Below, one piece after another: positions 1-9,825 of a stretch of 64,000 nt of DNA. Under the pieces are notes generated by a model. It was not told where the DNA came from. It saw nothing but the letters and a program-made list of their open reading frames with translations, and did not search any database. Every line of letters begins with the position of its first letter. Positions within the stretch are counted from its first letter, which is position 1. The position numbers were made by a program, and so were the translations under genes. Source of the stretch: Serendipita indica DSM 11827 (lineage: Eukaryota; Basidiomycota; Agaricomycetes; Sebacinales; Serendipitaceae). Location of the stretch: contig CAJVGD010000045.1 in NCBI GenBank assembly GCA_910890315.1, forward strand, positions 1 through 64,000. Direction: 5' to 3'.

Positions 1-341
1 GAGCTTTCTCGAGTCCGACGGTGAGTCCAAACGTTGATTGTGAACCAGTCTTCACCGGCAGGAGAAGGGTCTGGCGGTTGGCTCCGAGCTGAATACATGA
101 GAGCCCAAGCAGTCGCATTACGGGTGACAGAGGGCGTCAAAAGTGGCTTTGGAGCCAGAAAACGAAGAGGTCCAACGGGAGGTTGAGCGAATGGGATGCC
201 CAAGTATGCGTTTGTCGCATTCGAGACGGCTTTACCTCGTATTTTGCCTGAAGTGGTCTGGATAATGGGCACTGCCGCTTGGACGAAGCCAGCTTCGAGT
301 GCAAGCCACAGCGTGAGGATTTGCAGAGAGTTAGGGGCCAT
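1..341 (-). pseudogene. Carboxylesterase paralogue, N-terminal fragment cut by window edge
   Basis: The minus strand from an ATG at 339-341 reads a signal-peptide-like start, then LGIPFAQPPVGPLRF, the N-terminal hallmark of type-B carboxylesterases. It is clearly a sister copy of the esterase at 1110-2710. Against that copy it lacks about two bases near position 110 and one base near position 75, so the frame is lost before the oxyanion-hole region. The rest lies outside the window. It may be a decayed tandem duplicate, or an intact gene with sequence errors. The family hydrolyses carboxylic esters and is usually secreted in fungi. Confidence 0.7.
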
Positions 342-1109
342 TGTTGCGCGAGAGGACGACCCGAAGAAACATTGTGCTTAGTAGTCTTATAGGCTGCCCT
401 GGATGTTGATTGCGGCTTCTTTATCGTCACAAGAGCAGTGTTACATAGGGCCAACTATGGGGACCTTTGAACGGATCAATGCGGCTTCTGATCTTCCGTT
501 ACTGGGCGCCGTTCATTCTCGACTATTGATATTGTAACAGTCGAGGTGAACCATCTCGAGTGTTGATCATCTGATCGAGGTTTTCAGGTGGAGGTCGTCA
601 ATTCTCAAGATTCAGACTATGACAGGGCTCACCACTCCAACATGGGGTCCGTGCAATCAACCCGGAAATCAAGACTTGCCCTCTTCAGCAAAGTGATGTC
701 GACTGCGAGCGGTGCAATTCGAATCTGCATACTCACAGTTGTGCGATCTATCCAACGCATACAACGTGAGGGTAACCTCTAACTTTGGCCGTGGATGCTG
801 CAACCCTGTGCTCAGGTCCCATTTTCACAGCGTCCGCAATCCATGTGTACAAGTCGCCTGATCATCCACAGAATGCGGAATCCGAGCACCAGTCCTCGAC
901 GTCACCCACTCCTTGTGTGACCTCGACGCAATGGCTTCGTCTTCACGACCGTTCTAAACGACATTGAAATTTTGTGGAACCGGATATTGCGAGACCGAAG
1001 CCACGCCAAGAGCTGGCTATTGACTTTAGGCGCACAATAGACCAAGTGCACGTTTGAAATCATTGACCACGAGAAGACGATACAGCCAGGTTTCAGGTTA
1101 AACGACAGA
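342..1109. other. Intergenic stretch, no supported gene
   Basis: This lies between the two tandem esterase copies and should hold the promoter of the left copy and the 3' flank of the right copy. Only short unrelated reading frames (60-81 codons) occur, none with a recognisable domain or a splice-compatible partner. Confidence 0.5.
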
Positions 1110-2710
1110 CTAAAGGCCGAGACCCAATCCCGCACATCTAGAATCAAAAGAGGCCGGGTCTTCCAGTTGGATCGGATTCTGTAAATCAGTGCTGTTGTTG
1201 AATATGTCGACGAGTGCTACTTCCAGGCCCATTGTACTTCTTCCAACCAAGCGACAGAAGGCCATCACTGGGTTCACGACAAAGGCGCTCCATGCCTTTT
1301 GCAAGTATTCCGTGGCTGCCGAAGCAAGGCCAGGAAAGGCATTGAATAGAGACAATTTGATCGGATGCGTGCCAGGAGCGAAGAGGTGGCGGAGATAGCG
1401 CACGGAAAATGGCCATGTATCTATATCGATACACGGACACAATGAAGAAGAATACCTAGATTCCCATTAGCGTGATGGCTTCAAGTCTCTGATTACGCGG
1501 ACTGCTGGCTGTCGTAGCACCTGAAGACGGACAGAGTCAACAGATCCGAAAGAGTCTCGTTCAGCGTGTTTGTTGTCCGGTCTACAACGAGAATGTCGCC
1601 TTCGTTGTCAGTTGTCCCAGTTAACAACGGCTGAACAAAGTGTCAATGACAAGAGTAGACGGTGGTTCGCTGGCTCACAATTTTCGCAAACTTTCCTGCG
1701 CGACCTCTGGATTTGTACTCGGATTTGGAGAAGAGTGTGGTATTGTCGACAAACGGAGCAATTCCGAGAGTGTTCGTAGAGTTGAGCGCGTCCGTCAGTT
1801 GGGCAACGCTTTTTGTACGAACGCAGTCGAGCTGTGCTTTATAGTCTTGTCCTTGAAGAGGGCACCCAACAGCGCTCGCAATATTAGGGAACGGATTGGG
1901 TCCTGCGGCTGGGAGGCCAACAATTGGGATTGGAGGAGGGGTCAGCGCCATGGATGCCTGCCCGCTCATAAGAATGGTACCGCGAATAAGTGGTCGGGAT
2001 TCGTAAGCGTAGAGATACGCAGCGATACTCCCCGCACCCGAAGACTGTCCTCCAAGCGTAATCTGAGCCGGGTTTCCACCAAACGCTGCAATATTAGTGA
2101 CGACCCATTCAACAGCGGTCCGTTGATCTCGGAGCCCAGCATTCGTATCCTTGTTTGGAATGGCTGGAGAGTTGGCATAGCCAAAGACGTTGAGGCGATA
2201 GTTGAAGGACACGAAGACAACCTCTGGATGGCTGGTCGACCACGAGGTAAGATCATTAACTACGGTCTATCAGCTATACGACACCTAGGTCGTAGAGAAC
2301 GTACGCGCAGATCCAGACTGTCCCGAGTTCCAACCGCCACCATAGATCCAGATGAGGACGGGCTTTAGCCTCGGAGAGAGAGACGGTGAAGTCCAGACAT
2401 TGATCGTGAGACAGTCCTCACCAGAAGGAGATGGATCCGGTGGATTCGCTCCTAGCTGGATACAGGAGAGGCCAAATGCGGTGGCATTTCGCGTGGTGGA
2501 TGGAGTCAAGAGAGGTCGTGGCGCTAGAAAACGAAGTGGCCCAACGGGAGGTTGAGCATAGGGAATGCCCAAATAGGCGTTGGTCGTATTCGAGACGGCC
2601 TTTCCTTTCACTTTGCCCGACGTTGTTTGAACGACTGGAACTGCCTTGACGAGGCTAGCAATAGCGAACGGAAGCCACAACACGAGTATCTGGAGAGTTT
2701 TGGGGGTCAT
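1110..2710 (-). CDS. Secreted type-B carboxylesterase (C-terminal frame disturbed)
   Basis: Predicted secreted alpha/beta hydrolase that cleaves carboxylic esters. Exon 1 (2305-2710) has a signal peptide, LGIPYAQPPVGPLRF and the oxyanion loop GGGWNSG. An intron at 2260-2304 joins it to exon 2 (1679-2259), which has NYRLNVFGY, the nucleophile elbow GGQSSGAG with the catalytic Ser, and DNTTLF. A second intron (1631-1678) leads to LLTGTTDNEGD. Downstream, the expected end of the family can be followed (YRYMAIF, EYLQKAW, LSLGWKKYN, VDIFNN, FDSRC at the end), but it falls in alternating frames. At least three small indels therefore interrupt the last third. The start is the ATG at 2708-2710, chosen for its signal peptide. 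The gene could be a recent pseudogene or carry base errors. Confidence 0.75.
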
Positions 2711-3018
2711 CTTTCAGTGGTCAGACTCTCCAAACCCTTCGCTCGTCGTTTTATACGTCGTCCCTATATGGTCGTTGCAGTCCACCTTCAAACCAACTCT
2801 CCGGCGCGCGCTGTGTCAGGTTCCACTTCTGGCGTCGGTGACTCGGCGATGTATTCAAGTGGAAGACGTCGACTACTGAAGCCGAGGATGCCGTATCGAC
2901 ATTCGAGCATGTCTGACCTGCAGGCTTGTACAATGAGTTTGAATTGAAAGAATGGAGTATATATACACTGAAAGAATGAGTAAACTCGACCAGGGGAAAC
3001 TGCCATCAACTGCGGGCC
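2711..3018. other. Intergenic: esterase promoter and IMPDH 3' flank
   Basis: This 308-bp gap separates the esterase start codon from the IMP dehydrogenase stop codon. Both genes run on the minus strand. A TATA-like string (tatatatac) lies near 2956-2964 in a position compatible with an upstream element of the esterase. No reading frame of interest was seen. Confidence 0.4.
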
Positions 3019-4936
3019 TCAAGCAAAGAGGCGCTTCGTATAGCTGTGCAAGCCGTGAACGCCTCCTTCGACCTGAGCACTCGCAGTCCGCAGCTCGAAA
3101 CGCACAACCCCTGCACGTACAGCCTCTTGGAGAGCTGCGATCGACTGTTGACCGGCGTCCTGAAGTGAATGTTGTAGTCCTGTGTGCAAGTACCTTTTTT
3201 CCACAAACGTTAGTAAGCCAGTTTCGACTGAGACTCTGGATGTTTGAGATTACTCACGGGAGGAATTTGTGAATCGAGCCCTTGTCCTGAACGTCTCCGC
3301 TGACACCCTGTGCGACTTTGACCGCAGACGTCTCGGAGAAGTATCGAGCCGTCGCTGCATTTCCAGTCTCCTTTGCGCCGTTGACTTTTGGGCCACCCTT
3401 TCCTTGTCTCACCGGTTGGGGACCAGGTGCCTTTGCACCGACGCTGCGCTGCTCCATAGCCTCGATGCTCCCCATTCCACGATACGCCTTGACTCGTTTG
3501 CCCTCGTGGTAAAAGTACTCTCCAGGAGCCTCCTCTGTACCGGCTAAGAGACCACCCATCATGACAGCACTCGCACCCATTGCGAGTGCCTTGACGATAT
3601 GACCAACATTGGATATGCCTCCATCCGCAATGACTGGTACGCCAAACTTGGATGCGAATTCGGCGACTTGGTAGACGGCTGTAGCTTGCGGACGACCGAC
3701 AGCCATGACCTCTTGGGTGATACAAATCGACCCACTACCCATACCGACACGAAGGGCATCGGCTCCTGCATGAATAAGCTTGGCAGCCTGTTCACGCGTA
3801 ACAACGTTTCCGGCTACAACCTCGAGATCTGGCCATTTTTGTTTGATCCATTGGATCATTTCAATCTGATAGATCGAGTTACCCTGACTCGAGTCTAGGA
3901 TGACAATGTCAAGCCCTGCTTCCACGAGCAAGGCCAGACGATCGCGGTCAGCTAGGCGCGTTCCGATTGCAGCCGCAGCGTAGAGCTGCTTTGAGTCGGG
4001 ACGCTTCGAGGAGAGGGGAAAGTTTTGGTTTTTGAGCAAGTCGGAACGGGCGAGAAGCGAGACGAGGCGTCCAGACGCATCGACGATGGGAAGTTTTCCC
4101 TTTTTGCAATCTCTGAGTACGTTATTAGCCTCGAGGAGCGTGACTCCAGAGGGAGCAGTGACGAGGTCGGTGGTCATGATCGTTTTGAGTGGCGTGGACG
4201 GGTCGTGGAACTGGATATCGCGAGAGGTGACGATACCGAGTAGCTGACCACCTAGGGATCCCGTTGCTATTCCAAGGCGTTAGCATCAGCACGGACAGAC
4301 ACGAAGGATCAGGGACCAAAAAAAATAAATCTCCGCACATCACATCCGAGAGGACGTTGGTCGGAAGAACGAAGGTATGGTATAGAGTTTCTCATCACAG
4401 GCGGAATAACAGAAACAAGACGTACAGGTGATGGGGATACCGCAAAAGCCAAGTCGAGCTTTAATGTCCAAGACATCGGCGACCGTGTCATCTGGACCGA
4501 GAACGACAGGATCCGAGATGAATCCATTTTCGTGACGCTTTACGGCGCGTACCATGGCTGCCTGTTCCTCGGCAGGCTGGTTGTAGTGGATTACACCGAT
4601 GCCGCCTAGAAGCTAACGTGGAGAGTTTACTAAGCAAAGTAAAGTAATCAAACGTGGTTTACACACCGCCATGTTGATTGCCATTGCTTTTTCCGTGACA
4701 GTGTCCATGGGGCTACTCATAAACGGCGTTTTCAAGACGACCCGACGCGTAATTCGGCTCTCTGTGGAGACGACACTGGCTGGGAAGTCGATGTGACCAG
4801 GAAGGAGCAGGAAATCGTTGTAGGTGAGCCCGCCGTGTTTGATCGAGCTCATCAACTGGGCGGCCGAAAGTCCATCACGGTCTTCATACGTCGAAAGATG
4901 CTCAAGAGCAGTTTTAGGGTCAAGAAACTGAGACAT
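3019..4936 (-). CDS. IMD: Inosine-5'-monophosphate dehydrogenase
   Basis: IMPDH oxidises IMP to XMP with NAD+, the committed step of guanine nucleotide synthesis, in the cytosol. Four exons (4667-4936, 4426-4612, 3258-4266, 3019-3193) with GT-AG introns of 54, 159 and 64 bp join in frame to 546 residues, the normal family length. Visible motifs are [11 protein letters not shown] near the N terminus, a CBS-domain region around [15 protein letters not shown], the catalytic-loop cysteine in [28 protein letters not shown] and the flap-region GMGSIEAME. The C terminus ends in SYTKRLFA. The start is the first ATG of the conserved frame. All motifs look intact, so the enzyme should be functional. 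Confidence 0.97.
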
Positions 4937-5134
4937 GGCTGCGACGAAACGAAGAGCAAAAGACAAGGACGGGTCAAAGAGGGCTGACAGGGTCGGACCA
5001 CGAGATCGAATTTTGTGGGTGGGTTCGATGGAAAACTTCGAAAAGACAAGATCCGACGAGATTTTATGTGTAATAGAAGTGTAATTGGATAATTAGCATG
5101 CTCAAATTGTACATTATGCTTTCGACCTTTAAAC

Positions 5135-5818
5135 CTAGGTGCGTTTGTTCGCCTCCTTTTCGACCTTTGATGCTGTATCCCGAACACCTGCAGCACTCTT
5201 CTCTTTGGCATCCTCGGCCTTGCCCGAGCCCCATGACCACCACGAGGATCCAGTGGCTTTTGCAGACTCGACGGTTTGTTCTGTTGCAGCCTAGATGCGC
5301 TTAGTATCATCGTGTACTAAGTATAGAGATGGGCCTACCTTTGTCTTGTCAACCGCCTCCTCTGCCTTGTTGCGTGCCTGCTCGTAGCCACGCTGGAGAG
5401 CGTTCTGAGCATCATGTCCATGCTTTTCAGCCTCATATTTCGCCTTGTCAAGCTTGGCCTCGCCCTCTTTCTGTGTCATTGATTAGCCCTCACGTCTTCA
5501 TGGTCAGGCAGACTGTCGGACGTACCTTTGTGCTCTGGAGGATGCCTCGCATTCCTTCTTCCATTTCTCACCCTTTGCTTCGGCAGAATGCTGGAGTTCT
5601 TTTGCTTTGGCCTTGAGCTCGTCGTCTTTGCCGGTGCTACTGAGATAGTACCATCCACCGCCTGCTACAGCGATTGCAGCGACGACTAGCGGGACTGTAC
5701 TGTTGCCCGTCTTTGGTGGATTGCTGGCGGGCTTGGTCATTGTCGGTTGAGGACCCGGGGTGGCATAGAATCGGCGAGGAGCCGTCGTGCGAAGAGTGCG
5801 TGCTGTTGAACGGAGCAT
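5135..5818 (-). CDS. Mitochondrial single-pass membrane protein with amphipathic helical tail
   Basis: The protein begins with an Arg/Ser/Thr-rich presequence (MLRSTARTLRTTAPRRF), then one membrane span (VPLVVAAIAVAGGGWYYL), then a long Ala/Lys/Glu-rich helical tail with 11-residue-like periodicity, ending SKVEKEANKRT. The best in-frame model has exons 5572-5818, 5339-5466 and 5135-5290 (176 residues). It uses a 105-bp first intron that starts at the GTGAG at 5571. A shorter first intron is possible but would need a frame shift. This layout resembles the fungal mitochondrial proteins often labelled calcofluor white hypersensitive protein, but that name is from memory only. The function is unknown. 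Confidence 0.7.
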
Positions 5819-6035
5819 TGACGTGGTGAATTTGAGAGTTGGGAGTAGACTTGGTTGAAAAGACTCGACGCTGGCGACAGGGTTTAAGTTGTGTCCTTGA
5901 AAGTGACGTCAATCTGCAGAGACGAGCGTCATCATCCCGCCACTTGAAATCGCCGGTAATGTGTCACAAGAGCACCGTGGAGAATAAGAATTTAGCAAGC
6001 GCGACGCAAAAAGTGGGAAATAATCGTGTTCTACG

Positions 6036-6684
6036 CTATGGCTTGATCGGTACAGTCTTCTTACGGATCGGCGGTCCCCACCTAGAGCACCGTTAGCATT
6101 CTGACAGTGAATAAAATACAATTACAAACCCTCTCTGCGTCTTCTTTGGCTGTGGCTCTCGCGCGTACACCTTTGGATCTTCGCCTTGTCGAAACTTTTC
6201 GAGACACCACAGGAGATACCTGTCGAGGTTGAGCTATATCAAAGTCATTTAAACTGTCTCCTACCTTCTTTCCTGGACGGTGAGACCCATCTTGTCCAGC
6301 TTTTGGCCGTTGAGTCGGAATAATTCTTCCCAGCTGAGCGTATCGACGTCGGGGAGTTTTGTTTCGCACTTTCTCCCAAATGCTACAAGCAAGCTCTTTG
6401 TGTCGTATCCTCCTGTTTGCAGTTGATCAGCGTGTCATTGCATGGCTGTAACTTGACCTACGCTTGTCCAATGGTACCCGCGTCGCCTCTTCCGACTTTT
6501 TCTGCTGTCGAATCATTTCAGGTGTCATTTGAAAAGGAGAAGGCGTGTTAGGAACAGCCGCAGCTGGCTCAAACCCGCCAGTGCTTCCTTGTTTGGTCGA
6601 GTCCGCCGCGTATAGACGTCCTGGAGCGCGTAAAACGCCTCGTATGACGAGTCTACGCGCGTGGAATTGGGCCACAAATGACAT
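6036..6684 (-). CDS. FYV4: Mitochondrial small ribosomal subunit protein mS41 (IGR/SAM-like)
   Basis: Four exons (6462-6684, 6265-6412, 6130-6219, 6036-6081) splice in frame to 168 residues. A basic N terminus (MSFVAQFHARRLVIRG) suits mitochondrial import. The core reads SLLVAFGRKC, LSWEELFRL, MGLTVQERRYLLW and FRQGEDP, which is the IGR motif of mS41/Fyv4, a SAM-like helical domain of the mitochondrial small subunit. A short basic tail follows (PPIRKKTVPIKP). The ATG at 6682-6684 was preferred over longer upstream readings because it gives the targeting sequence. The gene is divergent from Tma46. Confidence 0.85.
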
Positions 6685-6887
6685 GGCCAGAAACGTCAAG
6701 GTGTCGTGGTGTTCAAACTTGGAGGAGCAACTGACGGGCATGTCGACGGCCCGAACCAGGGAAATAGACGACCTTTGACATGTCTTTGATATATTCCTTT
6801 GGAAGAATAGAGTGGGCGGAACATCCACCAGGCTTGACGCCGACCACATCTTTCATCCGAGTCAGACCGCACTGATCATCACACACG
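6685..6887. promoter_or_regulatory. Shared promoter region between mS41 and Tma46
   Basis: Only 203 bp separate the divergent start codons of a mitoribosomal protein and a cytosolic ribosome-associated factor. The two genes very likely share a bidirectional promoter, which fits their translation roles. No convincing TATA box was seen. Confidence 0.5.
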
Positions 6888-8249
6888 ATGCCTCCAAAGA
6901 AACAAAATGCACCGTCTTCATCAAAGGCTCCCGTCGACAAGGTCAGATATGACAACCAGAACCCAACTGCAGGCGCATACTGACCAATTGGATACTCTAT
7001 CATCAATACGATGCACTATATAGACGTTTGGGATGAAGAATGTGTGTGCGAGCATACTTTAGACGACTCGCCGTGTTCACTAATCGGTCCGGATCGTGCG
7101 CTACAAATCCAGAAAAACAAGTCGGCCAAAGTGCAAAAGTATGTACAGCAAGTACAGAACGAACAAGCTCGAGCTGGCAAGACACCGGCTGCTCTGGCCA
7201 AGGAGAAAGAAAAGAATTACGGGCCAAGGAAAAGGCGGCGGAGGAGAAGCGAAAGAAGGAGGAAGCAGAGCTGTTCAAGCCAGTTCAGGCGGTACAAAGG
7301 TACCGTTTGGTGTTGGTGCGTGTCACGATTCCTCGTTTGCGGCATCTCAGCAGGGCTGTAGATCCCAAGACTGTCCTGTGTGCCTACTTTAAAGCCGGTA
7401 CTTGTGACAAGGGAACAAGTGCAAGTTTAGTCACGACCTAAACGTCGGGAGAAAGGTCGAGAAGAAGGATCTATACAGCGATGCGCGAGGATAAGGAGAA
7501 CGGTTTGTAGAATCTCTCTATGCGGAAGTTGGCTTACATAAAGTAGATACGATGGATAACTGGGACGAGGAAAAGCTACGAAAAGTCGTCCTTTCAAAAG
7601 CTGGGAATCCACGGACGACGACCGATATCGTCTGCAAATACTTTATCGAGGCGATTGAGACGAAAAAGTTTGGTTGGTTCTGGGAGTGTCCGAATGGTAC
7701 GCAAGATCGTTTCGTCTCCCATCATACACTCACATCTTTATAGGTCAGGACTGCATGTATCGACACGCGCTTCCGCCAGGCTTTGTACTCAAGTCGGAGA
7801 AAAAGGCGCTCGACGATGCGGCCAAGGCGAACACAATCTCTCTCGAAGAGTTTCTGGAAGTCGAGGTGGGCGATACCACTTCAATAGCTCATAGTCTTAC
7901 ATCCACTAGCGGCACAAATTGGGACCGAATCTCACACCCGTGACCCCCGAAACGTTTGCCCAGTGGAAAAAAACTCGACTAGACAAGAAGGCTGCAGAGC
8001 AAGAAGCGTTGAAAAAGGCAAAGGAGACACAAAATGCTGCTGGTCGCGTAAATGGCATGAGTGGACGAGACCTGTTCGACTACCGACCAGTGGTTTGAAG
8101 AGGAGGATGACGAAGGAGATGCAGAAGATGCAGAAGGTGGTGGATGGGATATTGAGAGGATGCGAAAGGAGACCGAGGCAGAGGCAGAACGAGAAGAGGA
8201 ACTACGGATGGAAGAAATGCGAAAGGAGTTTGAAACAACGTCTGTATAA
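6888..8249 (+). CDS. TMA46: Tma46/DFRP1-type CCCH zinc-finger protein (several frame breaks)
   Basis: This ribosome-associated protein binds and stabilises DRG-family GTPases (known for Tma46/ZC3H15). It starts [13 protein letters not shown]. An 18-nt exon at 7024-7041 encodes TFGMKN and is followed by [15 protein letters not shown] from 7113. Two CCCH fingers are visible: [13 protein letters not shown] and, later, CKYFIEA with [19 protein letters not shown]. The DRG-binding segment follows ([20 protein letters not shown]), and the protein ends in an acidic tail. Introns lie near 6942-7023, 7042-7112, 7320-7362, 7504-7550, 7697-7743 and 7867-7910. The frame needs missing bases restored near 7216, 7298, 7413, 7488 and 8092, mostly in short runs of one base. 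I read it as a real gene with sequence errors or recent decay. Confidence 0.85.
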
Positions 8250-8419
8250 TAGATCATCCTCTCTCCGGGCTTGGGTTGTCGCCGTTGAGCGCAGGGTACC
8301 AGGATCTATTGCAGGTTGAACTCGACACCGTCCGCGTTTCCTGCCAGAGGCCATCGACCGATTGAACAAATACTGAGGAAACTCAATTTTACGCGTTCAA
8401 CTCTGTTCAACCACGTATC

Positions 8420-8705
8420 ATGTCTTACGCGCCTCTTGTTGGTCCGAGGACATTCGACAACTTGGAGGGTATTCTCTCCGGCGAACGCAACAGTGGTTAC
8501 ATCCAGAACTATCTTTCTCTATGGGAGGCGAAGTTCCAGTCCCAGGTCCTCCCTGTGGAGGAACAGCGCGTCATCGTGAACATGTTCATGCAGGACGACG
8601 AGTCGCAGGTACACATTGCTTCTTTCGTATGATCCTATCCTTCATCATGACGAACCATGGACCTGTTCAGTAGAGCCTGACTTATTACAGGAAGAGCAAT
8701 CCTAG
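8420..8705 (+). CDS. Small unknown protein, 67 aa
   Basis: The ATG at 8420 opens a 63-codon exon (8420-8608, MSYAPLVGPRTFDNLEGIL). A good GTACAC...TTACAG intron joins it to a last exon at 8691-8705 ending EEQS. The protein is acidic and probably helical, with no signal peptide, membrane span or motif I recognise. A read-through of the intron would end 8 codons later instead. Codon use looks ordinary. Confidence 0.45.
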
Positions 8706-9237
8706 GCCCGGAGGTGGTTCGCTCTAGCGTTTGTAGAGATACCCCATTCAGAGGATTCGGATGAAACAGAGCAGGATTACTCTGCTTCACGTACGACACA
8801 GATGCTAGGATGACCGGGCGACTATAAGCTACTGCTCAACTTCTTTCATCACCTATACAACGACTTGAACGACATCAGCGAGAAGGCTCTGCGACTCGTC
8901 AACAATGCCCGAAAGAAACGGAATCTCTCCTATTCGTTGGAGTACCCACGAGCGCACCGGCAAGGCGTACCGCTCGAGCGGACAGCGAGCCTAAAACAAC
9001 AGAATTGCGCAGGGAATTCACGACCTCGCCCGAGCAATGAGACTTTAGAGGTAAACAAAGGCTCAAGTGACCCTTGCGACGCCACGAATCCGCCAGCGGG
9101 AAATGAGGATCACATTGATACAGCTGCCACTATGGAGCCACCCAATGTACTCTTTGAGTGCCCAATTGCCTGCTTTGGAGGATCCAATGCAGTGCAGCAC
9201 CGGACAGTCCCGGATGAGGTGTGCAGACAGTTACCTA
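8706..9237. other. Unassigned DNA at left edge of the segmental duplication
   Basis: One reading frame runs from 8865 (MNDISEKALRLVNNARKKR) for 139 codons, but its end lies inside the duplicated DHHC fragment that begins near 9238, so its stop is accidental. No domain was recognised. It may be the remains of a gene cut by the duplication. Confidence 0.3.
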
Positions 9238-9562
9238 AAGAATCCGGTCTTTGCGTATGTGAAGACAAACATAACCGCGACTAGGCCATAGAATATGGAT
9301 AAGACGACTGTCAAATGACGGGTGCTAGCCATCGAGTCTATGTACGAGTAGATATAATGTACGACCCTCCAGGCGGGAAGCCAATGAGAGCATCCGCCCG
9401 TCCCTTCCAGCAGCGCAAGAGGATGACGCCCCAGAATACATAGCTACTCCAAGCGAAAAATGATAATACGACTGCTACAGTAAACTTGACATCGTCAGGA
9501 GTGAGCAATCGCAGCGAGCCTCGACGGGAAATAGTAAGGAGTGTGTACAAGGAGCGCCAGGC
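9238..9562 (-). pseudogene. DHHC palmitoyltransferase 5' fragment, copy 1
   Basis: This is a partial duplicate of the first exons of the DHHC gene at 19670-22006. The minus strand reads GSLRLLTPDDVKFTVAVV, the first membrane span, then LLRCWKGRADAL. The catalytic domain is absent, so it cannot encode an enzyme. It sits head-to-head with NWD-A, 260 bp upstream of its start codon, as copy 2 does with NWD-B. It is best seen as a passenger of the NWD duplication that carries the shared upstream region. Confidence 0.75.
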
Positions 9563-9825
9563 GGGGTTAAATGGTCGTTCTGGGCTCTTAGCACAATGGG
9601 TTTATGGTTACAAATGTAGTATACGTTGACACTCGTGTATCGGAACTGGCAGAACAAGGGTGAAACCGTGCACTCGTCCCCCTGCTTCGATATTCAATGA
9701 TGTAGAGTAAATAGATGCAATTATTCTGTCCATTTTCTGTGATATGCCCCACCAGGACACAGTCGGCGTCTGATAATTCAACCCGAGAGTGACAGACGCC
9801 ATTCTTGGAACCATCCGCGTTGGCA

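Noticed and set aside
1640-2368. 242-codon plus-strand frame opposite the esterase.
   Set aside because: The minus strand holds clear esterase motifs with matching introns; the plus frame is a shadow.
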